In this document: piece after piece, positions 57,707 through 64,000 of the stretch
Layout: each line of letters starts with the position of its first letter
Position numbering within the stretch: the stretch's first letter is position 1
Origin: Leptospira vanthielii serovar Holland str. Waz Holland = ATCC 700522
Lineage (GTDB): Bacteria > Spirochaetota > Leptospiria > Leptospirales > Leptospiraceae
Direction: 5' to 3'
Assembly (NCBI RefSeq): GCF_000332455.1
Contig: NZ_AOGY02000056.1
Span: 62,001-126,000 of the forward strand
Length of the DNA stretch: 64,000 nt
Program-made: the position numbers and the translations under genes
The notes under the pieces: generated by a model
Told to the model about the DNA's origin: nothing
Databases searched by the model: none
What the model saw: the letters and a program-made list of their open reading frames with translations, nothing else

Positions 57707-58654
57707 ATGTCTAGAAACCGAGGCCAGAGTCCTAGTTTATTTGGGAATCCCATCCTTCATCCCCTGAATGTAATTCTCATCATTAATTGTCTTATTTTTT
57801 TTCTCCAATACTTTGCCAACCAACAGTTAATTTATCGATTTGGTTTAACACCTGATTTTGTGTTAGGTGGCGCTGTTTGGCAAGTTTTCACTTACGGTTT
57901 TTTACATGCGGTAGAACTCATTCCATTTCACTTACTAGTGAATATGTATGGTATGTACATGTTAGGAACAAATATCATTCCTATCATTGGAAAAACTAAA
58001 TTTACCATTTTGTATTTTGCATCCCAAATTGGGGCAGGAATTTTTGTGGTTCTGTCTGCTTATCTGAACGAAGTGCTCGGTGGGAATATTCCATTTTTAG
58101 AATCTATGACTACCCAAACTATCGGCGCTTCCGGTGCTCTTTTTGGACTTCTTGCTCTCTTTGGAATTTTTTATCCCAATGCGGAACTGCTTTTATTTAT
58201 TTTTCCAGTGAAGGCAAAAAATGCGGTTTGGGTTTCGCTTGTGATTGGATACTTGATCTCTCAAATCGGCAATGGAGCCATCTCCAATACTTGCCATTTG
58301 GGTGGGGCACTTACTGCTTTACTTCTCTATAAACTTTTCCAAAAACAAATCAAACCAGGAAGTCTTCCTTACATTCCTGGTATGGAATGGGAAGCGCCTA
58401 GAGAAACAAAAATCCAATCCAAAGCCAAACCTACAGTGGTAGAGGATATTTTCCTAAACCAAAAGAAAATCAACGAAAACCTTCTAAATCAGATCCATTC
58501 TAAAAAAGACAAGGCCTCCGTAATAAATTATTTACAAGGATTACAAGTGGCTGATGCAAATATTTGTCCTCCTCCTACGTATAACACCGAGGATCCTATT
58601 TGTTTGCGTTGTGAATGGTTAGCAAATTGCGCACTTCGAAAGGTAAAAGAATAA
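57707..58654 (+). CDS. Rhomboid-family intramembrane serine protease with C-terminal cysteine cluster
   Basis: A 315-residue protein with six helices up to about residue 212. The catalytic serine is S142 in GASGALFGLLALFG and the histidine is H197 in CHLGGALTALL. Upstream, LVNMYGMYMLG is the expected helix-2 part. A soluble C-tail of about 100 residues ends with C287-x11-C299-x2-C302-x5-C308, a pattern able to bind a metal or Fe-S cluster. The start has a strong GGAGG site seven bases upstream. No obvious substrate gene is nearby. Confidence 0.88.
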   Translation: MSRNRGQSPSLFGNPILHPLNVILIINCLIFFLQYFANQQLIYRFGLTPDFVLGGAVWQVFTYGFLHAVELIPFHLLVNMYGMYMLGTNIIPIIGKTKFTILYFASQIGAGIFVVLSAYLNEVLGGNIPFLESMTTQTIGASGALFGLLALFGIFYPNAELLLFIFPVKAKNAVWVSLVIGYLISQIGNGAISNTCHLGGALTALLLYKLFQKQIKPGSLPYIPGMEWEAPRETKIQSKAKPTVVEDIFLNQKKINENLLNQIHSKKDKASVINYLQGLQVADANICPPPTYNTEDPICLRCEWLANCALRKVKE

Positions 58655-58686
58655 TTTTTCGTCTAATTTCTTGACAGTCTTTTAAG

Positions 58687-59172
58687 ATGGGGATAATGAA
58701 AACCATGCCTGTAGAAAAGAAATCCTCAGTAGAAGAGGTTTTAAAACGCGAAAAATTAACAAAAGAATTCGAAAGAGAAAAACGTAGTTCGGAGCAAAAA
58801 GCAATCGAACAAGCAGCAGCTAAGTTATCTGCACAGAGCCCAGAAACAACAGATACAGCAAAAACTTCCAAATTCATAACCAATATCGATATTGCGTTTT
58901 CGCAGGCAAAAACCGACATTCGTTTCTATTTCCTAAATGACGGAACTTATGCAGATGATTTTAAGAGGATGTTCGAAGAGAACGAATCTATATTCAAACG
59001 TTATGGAATCACAAACCAAAAGTATTTGGAATACGTCCGAGAGTCGTTTGATCGTTATAAAAAAATCCATAATATGTTGCCCCTAGACCCAATGAAACCC
59101 AAACACTATAAGTATGTGGAAGATTCCATTTTGGAGCTTGTACGTATGTTCAACCAACGTTTTGGGAAATAA
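58687..59172 (+). CDS. Hypothetical charged protein (161 aa)
   Basis: The N-terminal half is lysine/glutamate/alanine-rich and probably coiled or disordered. The C-terminal half is helical, with KTDIRFYFLNDGTYADDFKR and FNQRF near the end. ATGs at 58687, 58696 and 58705 are all possible. A TTGACA (58671) with GATAAT 15 bases later overlaps the starts, so the true start may be the last of these. No family is recognised, and no membrane segment is present. The following gap of 260 nt holds the small frame at 59267. Confidence 0.6.
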   Translation: MGIMKTMPVEKKSSVEEVLKREKLTKEFEREKRSSEQKAIEQAAAKLSAQSPETTDTAKTSKFITNIDIAFSQAKTDIRFYFLNDGTYADDFKRMFEENESIFKRYGITNQKYLEYVRESFDRYKKIHNMLPLDPMKPKHYKYVEDSILELVRMFNQRFGK

Positions 59173-59266
59173 CCCCGCAGGGCAGTGTCAGTAAAAAACA
59201 TGGGATTTCCCTAAAAAGCTGAGAAGAATCTTTCTGCCACTTGTTGGTTTCCATAGAGGGATTTTT

Positions 59267-59377
59267 TTGAAGGAACATTGGAAACGCATTCTTATTTTTT
59301 CTGTTATTGCCATGGTGTATTTTTTTTGGGTGTTTGTTGGGTATGATTTAGCAGGGGTTCTTAGCCTCGCATCTTAA
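59267..59377 (+). CDS. Possible 36-residue single-helix membrane protein
   Basis: From the TTG at 59267, with AGAGGG six bases upstream, the frame reads [20 protein letters not shown] and ends [13 protein letters not shown] basic N-terminus and a hydrophobic core of about 20 residues fit a small single-pass membrane protein. It lies in the 260-nt gap between the hypothetical gene and hisB, which otherwise shows only a TTGACA box at 59398. Such a frame could arise by chance in AT-rich DNA; the ribosome site is what makes it credible. Confidence 0.42.
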   Translation: MKEHWKRILIFSVIAMVYFFWVFVGYDLAGVLSLAS

Positions 59378-59433
59378 GGTCCTCCCCACATTCTCTCTTG
59401 ACACCTGGGTTTTCTACCAAACATGCTAGGAAT

Positions 59434-60015
59434 ATGGTGGAATCAAGAAAGACATCCGAAACAGACATCCGGCTCGACCTAAACGTCCGAGGAACCGGGG
59501 TCTACCAGTTTGATACAGAAATCCCGTTTTTTGAGCACATGCTCTCCCATATCTCCAAACATGGTCTTATCGATATGGATCTCAAACTCCGAGGGGATAT
59601 TGGGATCGATTGCCACCACTCTGTGGAAGACACCGCCATCCTTATGGGACAAATGATCCACACCCAGTTAGGTGACAAAAAAGGAATCTTTCGATATGGT
59701 CATTTTACTTTGCCAATGGATGAAGTCCTCACAACAGTTGCTGTGGATCTAGGTGGAAGGTTTTATTTTAAATACACAGGCCCTCCAATCGATGGGAAAT
59801 TTGGAATTTACGACGCAGAACTAACACTCGAGTTTCTTCAAAAATTTGCTCTTAATGCTAAGATGAATTTACATGTAGTGGTGCATTACGGTGAAAATCG
59901 CCACCACATCCATGAATCTATATTTAAGGGACTGGGTAAGGCTCTTCGCCAAGCGATTGCTATTGATAGTGGCGCAAGTGATCAAATTCCATCTACCAAA
60001 GGTATGTTGGAGTGA
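59434..60015 (+). CDS. hisB: Imidazoleglycerol-phosphate dehydratase
   Basis: The sixth step of histidine synthesis. [19 protein letters not shown], then [15 protein letters not shown], and late [18 protein letters not shown] hold the manganese-binding histidines and glutamates. The ATG at 59434 gives 193 residues, the normal length for the monofunctional enzyme; a longer frame from 59398 adds 12 residues. TAGGA is just upstream, and a TTGACA box lies at 59398. Overlaps hisH by 4 nt. Confidence 0.94.
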   Translation: MVESRKTSETDIRLDLNVRGTGVYQFDTEIPFFEHMLSHISKHGLIDMDLKLRGDIGIDCHHSVEDTAILMGQMIHTQLGDKKGIFRYGHFTLPMDEVLTTVAVDLGGRFYFKYTGPPIDGKFGIYDAELTLEFLQKFALNAKMNLHVVVHYGENRHHIHESIFKGLGKALRQAIAIDSGASDQIPSTKGMLE

Positions 60016-60638
60016 TTGCAGTTTTAGATTTTGGAATGGGAAATATCCATTCCTTACTAAAAGCAGTTTCCTTATACACAAGTGACTTCCAATTTACAAG
60101 TGATATAGAAACAGTCAAAAAAGCAGATAAAATCATTTTGCCTGGAGACGGGCATTTTGATAAAGCCATGCAGAATTTAAATGAAGCAGGATTTTCTTCT
60201 GTTTTAAAAGACCACGTGGACGCTAAAAAATCATTACTCGGGATTTGCATCGGGTATCAAGTGTTATTTGAAGATTCTGATGAAACTTCTAAAACAGGAA
60301 CAACCATTCCCGGTCTTGGTCTCATCCGTGGAAAAATTAGAAAGTTTGAAGGGAAAGTTAACCTCAAAGTTCCTCACATGGGTTGGAACAAACTCTTTGA
60401 TATCAAATCTAAAAATACAAAATTACTCAAAGGCATTCCGAACGAATCCTATATGTATTTTATCCATTCCTACAGACCTGTGGGTGTAGACCGATTGGAT
60501 ATCACGGCTAACTGTCATTATTACGGGGAATCTTTTCCTGCTGTTGTGGAAAAGGAAACTGTGTTTGGAACCCAATTCCATCCTGAAAAATCAGATATCA
60601 CAGGACTTGGAATCCTTAAAAATTTTATAGAACTTTAA
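60012..60638 (+). CDS. hisH: Imidazole glycerol phosphate synthase, glutaminase subunit
   Basis: A 208-residue class I amidotransferase supplying ammonia to HisF. It starts (GTG) [18 protein letters not shown]. The nucleophile cysteine is in [13 protein letters not shown], where most have GICLGMQ, and the histidine/glutamate pair is in [10 protein letters not shown]. hisA follows after a one-base gap. hisF is not in the window, so the partner must be elsewhere. Confidence 0.94.
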   Translation: MIAVLDFGMGNIHSLLKAVSLYTSDFQFTSDIETVKKADKIILPGDGHFDKAMQNLNEAGFSSVLKDHVDAKKSLLGICIGYQVLFEDSDETSKTGTTIPGLGLIRGKIRKFEGKVNLKVPHMGWNKLFDIKSKNTKLLKGIPNESYMYFIHSYRPVGVDRLDITANCHYYGESFPAVVEKETVFGTQFHPEKSDITGLGILKNFIEL

Positions 60639-60639
60639 T

Positions 60640-61386
60640 ATGTTAGTATTACCTGCCATTGATCTTTTAGACAACGAAGCTGTCCGTTTACTCCAAGGGG
60701 ATTATTCCAAAAAAACAGTATATTCTTCAGAACCGGAGAAGATGATCCAAATGTTTGAAGAACAAGGTGCCACTCTCATCCATATTGTTGACTTAAACGC
60801 AGCCAAAACTGGTAAATCAGAAAACGAGAAAGCCATCCGTAAAATCAAAGACAAATGCTCTGTGAAACTAGAGTTAGGTGGCGGAATCCGTTCTCTAGAA
60901 AATATGAAATTCTATGACGGACTCGGAGTATCGCGTTTTATTTTGGGAACCGTTGCCGTCGAAGACCCAAAAGTTGTGGAAGAGGGATTAAAAAGTTATG
61001 GCCCGGATCGTATTGTGATCGGAGTGGATGCTAAAGATGGACTCGTCCGTACCAAAGGTTGGGAGACCAATTCCGGGATTTTATACACGGAATTTTTAAA
61101 AACTATGTATGGGATGGGAATCCGCCATGTGATCTTTACTGACATAGCGAAAGATGGGATGATGTCTGGGCCAAACACTACGGTGTATTTGGAGTTGTTG
61201 TCCCTGTTTCCCGATTTGCAACTGGTGGCTTCGGGTGGGGTCTCCTCAACGCAGGATTTAGTGGATTTGTATGAAGCCTCTAAGGGAAAACTCTTTGGAG
61301 CTATTACTGGAAAGGCCATTTATGAAGGAAAATTAGACCTAAAAGAAAGTATCAGGATTCTAAGTAAGAAGAGGAATGAAAATTGA
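60640..61386 (+). CDS. hisA: ProFAR isomerase (HisA)
   Basis: A 248-residue TIM-barrel isomerase of the histidine pathway. LPAIDLLDNEAVRLLQGDY carries the first catalytic aspartate, IHIVDLNAAKTGK the second barrel strand, and LELGGGIRSLENMK the phosphate site. FTDIAKDGMMSGPN holds the second catalytic aspartate, and ASGGVSSTQDL the second phosphate site. The gene overlaps the start of the VKOR fusion by one base (TGATG). Confidence 0.95.
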   Translation: MLVLPAIDLLDNEAVRLLQGDYSKKTVYSSEPEKMIQMFEEQGATLIHIVDLNAAKTGKSENEKAIRKIKDKCSVKLELGGGIRSLENMKFYDGLGVSRFILGTVAVEDPKVVEEGLKSYGPDRIVIGVDAKDGLVRTKGWETNSGILYTEFLKTMYGMGIRHVIFTDIAKDGMMSGPNTTVYLELLSLFPDLQLVASGGVSSTQDLVDLYEASKGKLFGAITGKAIYEGKLDLKESIRILSKKRNEN

Positions 61387-62618
61387 TGAATCGTAAGAAT
61401 TTAGCATTAGCAGGGGTGATCGGTGGAGTTATTGGACTCATTGTCTCTTTCCTATTGGCAATTGAATACTTTGGCCTTGGTACAGAAAACATAGCCAATT
61501 CCGCATGTTCCGCATTAGGTGGTGGTGACTCCTGTTTAAAAGTAGCAGAGAGTTCTTATTCGGCAATTCCGGGGGTTCCTTTTTTGGGTAATGTGCCAAT
61601 CGCCTTACTTGGATTTGGTTTTTATGGATTACTTACTTATTCTTTCTTTTTAATCACCAGAGCAAAATCAAACGAAGAAGTCTCTAAGTTCATTTCTCTC
61701 CTGTTCCCTGTTTTGGTTTTGGGACTGATTTTTGATTTGGTTCTTTTTGGAATTTCTGTGGGGATCATTGGAACTATTTGCCAACTTTGTTTTGTTACCT
61801 ACATTGTTACTATTGCGTTGTTAGGTATTTTATTTCTACTTTGGAAAACAGAAGGAAAACCAACCCTCAACTTTCCTGTGGCAATCAAAGAAGGAATCAC
61901 AACTCTAGGACTTGTTTATTTTTTCAGTTTTTCTTTAGGATATGCCTCAAGCAAAATGTGGGTGAGTGGATCTAATTCTAATACTTTAGCCACTTCTAAA
62001 GGAATGGATTCAGCAGAGATGCAATCCAAAATTGCAGCCTACTTCCAAGAGCCAACCCTCGGGATCCAAGTTGCCGGTTCCCCTTTTATTGGTAAAAAAG
62101 ATGCACCGATAACAATTGTTAAATATGCGGATTATAACTGCGGGCATTGTTTACATACAAGCCATATCTTACATACTGTTCTATCTGAATACGATGGAAT
62201 GGTTCGTGTGGTTTATAAAAACTTCCCACTTGATGGCACTTGTAACCGTCTTATGCAACAACCAAGGCCAGGGGCTACTTCCTGTGTGGCTGCCGTTGCT
62301 GCAATATGCGCCGACAAACAAGGAAAGTTTGAGCCAATGTATCGTGGGCTTTATGATAATTTAGAAAAGGGTGTCGCACACTCTGGATCTAGTGTTGTGA
62401 ATTTAGCAAATGCAATTGGCCTTAATGTTAATTCTTTGAAGGCATGTATGGCTTCGAAAGAAGCACAGAATCAATTGAACGCAGAAATTGATGAAGCAGA
62501 AAAGTTGAATATTCAATCCACTCCTTCCCTCTACATCAATGACAGGAAAATAGAAAGTGGAACACCAAATCCAATTTTTTTAAAGACACTTCTGGAACAA
62601 ATCATCCAAAAGATGTAA
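61386..62618 (+). CDS. VKOR-thioredoxin fusion for periplasmic disulfide formation
   Basis: A 410-residue fusion. The N-terminal half is a vitamin K epoxide reductase-type membrane domain with loop cysteines C41 and C50 (SACSALGGGDSCLKV) and the redox pair C132-x2-C135 (TICQLCFVTY). The C-terminal half is a DsbA-like thioredoxin domain with C252-G-H-C255 (DYNCGHCLHT) and a cis-proline loop (QSTPSLYIND). It would oxidise exported proteins with quinone as acceptor, replacing DsbB and DsbA. The ATG at 61386 is used; the his operon runs straight into it. Confidence 0.93.
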   Translation: MNRKNLALAGVIGGVIGLIVSFLLAIEYFGLGTENIANSACSALGGGDSCLKVAESSYSAIPGVPFLGNVPIALLGFGFYGLLTYSFFLITRAKSNEEVSKFISLLFPVLVLGLIFDLVLFGISVGIIGTICQLCFVTYIVTIALLGILFLLWKTEGKPTLNFPVAIKEGITTLGLVYFFSFSLGYASSKMWVSGSNSNTLATSKGMDSAEMQSKIAAYFQEPTLGIQVAGSPFIGKKDAPITIVKYADYNCGHCLHTSHILHTVLSEYDGMVRVVYKNFPLDGTCNRLMQQPRPGATSCVAAVAAICADKQGKFEPMYRGLYDNLEKGVAHSGSSVVNLANAIGLNVNSLKACMASKEAQNQLNAEIDEAEKLNIQSTPSLYINDRKIESGTPNPIFLKTLLEQIIQKM

Positions 62619-62625
62619 ATTGTTT

Positions 62626-62653
62626 TTCTCACCTACTTGGAAGTAGGTGAGAA
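62626..62653. repeat. Perfect 13-bp inverted repeat between convergent genes
   Basis: Arms TTCTCACCTACTT and its complement meet over a GG centre and cover the last codons of the NeuB-like gene. On neither strand is it followed by a clear T-run, so it is not a textbook terminator. It may still stop or stabilise both convergent transcripts. Confidence 0.55.
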
Positions 62654-63625
62654 TCGGACCGGTCCTTCTGGGAGTCCAGAAGGATCTCCCACTCTTTCTA
62701 TCTCCCAAGAATCCAAAACATTTTTGTCTTTTGTATGTAACGCAGGCCTAAGACTAAGAACTGAATTTCCTTTTTTGTATAAAGACCTTCTTCCATAGAA
62801 CCAACCACCCGTTTCTTCTGGATGTGTGTTTTTTCCATACTCCCCACCCATTTCGAAACTTTGTTTTAAGTCATTGGCAAGTTTGGAAAACATGTTTGGA
62901 TCCATAGAAATTCCATGATCCGGCCCTTCTAAATTCCGATCTAAAGTGAAATGTTTCTCAAAAACAACCGCACCTAATGCACAAGCTACTGAAGAAGCTA
63001 AACTTCCATCGGAATGATCACTAAACCCCACCACATAATCCGTTGTATCCAAATAGAAAGGAATGGACTTTAGATTCACCTTATTTAGGGGAGTGGGATA
63101 CATAGAAACACAATGAAGTAAACAAACTTCTGTTTGGTTGTATTGTAAAAACGAAATGGCTCTTGTTACTTCTTCTGGTAAAGCCGCCCCCGTGGATACA
63201 ATCAGTGGTTTTCCCGATTGAACCGATTTTTTGAGTAAGGGGAGATTGACAATGTCACCAGAAGCAATTTTTAAAACAGGAACATCCAATCCACATAACA
63301 AATCTACTGCGGATTCACAGAGTGGAGTTGAAAAAAAATCGAGTCCTAAATCTAGGGCAGTTTTTTGAAATTCTCGATGTTGGGTTTCATTCAGTTCATA
63401 AGTTTTAAATATATCAAAAAGAAACTTCACATCGGGATTGGACGGATCAATAAACTCTTCGGTTATATAGGTCTGGAATTTGACCGCATGGGCTCCTGAC
63501 TCTTTGGCCTTAGCGATAGTTCTTTTGCCAATTTCTAAATCAGCATTGTGGTTTAGGCCAATTTCAGCCACCAAATATGGTTCTGATTTTCGAGTAAGAG
63601 TTTTTGATCCAATTTTAAAATCCAA
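62633..63625 (-). CDS. N-acetylneuraminate synthase (NeuB) family protein
   Basis: A 330-residue TIM-barrel synthase that condenses phosphoenolpyruvate with an amino sugar. It shows LVAEIGLNHNADLEIGKRTI, AVKFQTY, FFSTPLCESAVDLL, KIASGDIVNLPLL and FSDHSDGSLASSVACALGA, with VFEKHFTLDRNLEGPDHG. The C-terminal SAF/antifreeze-like module is poor: it reads GRRSLYKKGNSVLSL then a short divergent tail. No sialic- or legionaminic-acid genes flank it. The product could be a nonulosonate or a related sugar. Confidence 0.88.
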   Translation of the reverse strand: MDFKIGSKTLTRKSEPYLVAEIGLNHNADLEIGKRTIAKAKESGAHAVKFQTYITEEFIDPSNPDVKFLFDIFKTYELNETQHREFQKTALDLGLDFFSTPLCESAVDLLCGLDVPVLKIASGDIVNLPLLKKSVQSGKPLIVSTGAALPEEVTRAISFLQYNQTEVCLLHCVSMYPTPLNKVNLKSIPFYLDTTDYVVGFSDHSDGSLASSVACALGAVVFEKHFTLDRNLEGPDHGISMDPNMFSKLANDLKQSFEMGGEYGKNTHPEETGGWFYGRRSLYKKGNSVLSLRPALHTKDKNVLDSWEIERVGDPSGLPEGPVRFSPTSK

Positions 63626-63655
63626 GTTGTCCTCGTTTCCTTCATTGTCGGCAGA

Positions 63656-64000
63656 TTAAGAAAATCCTAAAATTTTTCCCAATTGGAAAATGAGAAAGGA
63701 TGAGGTTATCGCAAGTGCTGTCATATAGAAAAATTGGACAATTGGCCAGAAGATAGTTCCTGTTTCTTTTTTTGTTACGGCAAGGGTTGACATACATTGG
63801 CTCGCAAATGCAAAAAATACCAGGAGTGAAAATCCTGAAAGTGGTGTCCAAACAAGACTTCCATCTGCCCTTGTTTCTGTACGAAGTGTGGAACGTAAAG
63901 ACTCACCTTCTTCGTTTTCCTCGGAACCGTATAATACGGCTAAGGTGGAAACCATAACTTCTCTTGCAGCAAAAGAGGTAAGGATAGAAATACCAATTTT
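63656..64000 (-). CDS. feoB: Ferrous iron transport protein B, C-terminal end
   Basis: The frame is open to the window edge. The last 114 residues read KIGISILTSFAAREVMVSTL, then AVLYGSEENEEGESL, followed by WTPLSGFSLLVFFAFASQC and TKKETGTIFWPIVQFFYMTA. This is the FeoB C-terminal membrane region (FAARE-x-x-VSTLAVLYG is the hallmark). It takes up Fe2+ through the inner membrane. The GTPase domain lies beyond the window. The stop is 31 nt before the NeuB-like gene's start on the same strand. Confidence 0.92.
   Translation of the reverse strand, partial: KIGISILTSFAAREVMVSTLAVLYGSEENEEGESLRSTLRTETRADGSLVWTPLSGFSLLVFFAFASQCMSTLAVTKKETGTIFWPIVQFFYMTALAITSSFLIFQLGKILGFS

Overview
The window looks like chromosomal DNA of a spirochaete of the genus Leptospira. 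This is inferred from several things together: low G+C (around 40% by eye), frequent TTG and GTG starts, relaxed lipoboxes, a hisB-hisH-hisA run, a VKOR-thioredoxin fusion in place of DsbB, MsbA-like and PBP1-like envelope genes, and several proteins that resemble nothing outside leptospires that I can recall. The species cannot be fixed; the biotin and amino-acid genes would suit a free-living leptospire. No rRNA, tRNA, CRISPR array, IS element or prophage was seen. It is dense core genome with many 4-20 nt gene overlaps.

Layout. 1-5.4 kb: a chain of overlapping minus-strand genes (RlmL-like RNA methyltransferase, ung, EamA transporter, pterin dehydratase start), a second EamA transporter, then an AI-2E-family permease with a cyclic-nucleotide-binding protein. 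5.4-10.2 kb: bioD-bioA-bioB and a GPH-type symporter. 10.2-18 kb: a GDSL lipoprotein, serB, a frame-broken mutS, trpF, a TetR regulator with a likely operator, folC and aroE. 18-23.6 kb: a glycosyltransferase, two GHKL-ATPase regulators, a secreted degenerate amidohydrolase, an S1-domain protein and trmL. 23.6-34 kb: uvrB, lon, a bifunctional PBP, a peptide-binding lipoprotein and an MsbA-like exporter. 34-37.7 kb: a CoA-transferase, an FAD oxidoreductase and a methyltransferase.

37.7-43 kb holds the most system-like region. A CstR-like (persulfide-type) repressor has palindromic ATACCC/GGGTAT operators before itself and before the next operon. That operon encodes a DUF2892 membrane protein, a TolC-like channel and an RND pump, with no periplasmic adaptor. 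43-45.7 kb carries three tandem paralogues of a secreted, cysteine-rich alpha/beta-hydrolase-like protein. 45.8-59.2 kb: a large sensor histidine kinase divergent from a lytic transglycosylase, a penicillin-acylase-family enzyme, a TPR protein, a PilZ-like protein, an enoyl-CoA hydratase, an FNR-like regulator and a rhomboid protease with a four-cysteine tail. 59.2-64 kb: a possible 36-residue membrane protein, hisB-hisH-hisA-VKOR/DsbA, a NeuB-like synthase and the C-terminal end of feoB.

Main points for a second look: (1) mutS is intact in every motif but broken by one base in an A5 run; (2) the CstR-like operon with an adaptorless RND pump and its operator set; (3) the triplicated hydrolase-like genes; (4) several unassigned inverted-repeat operators in divergent promoter regions.
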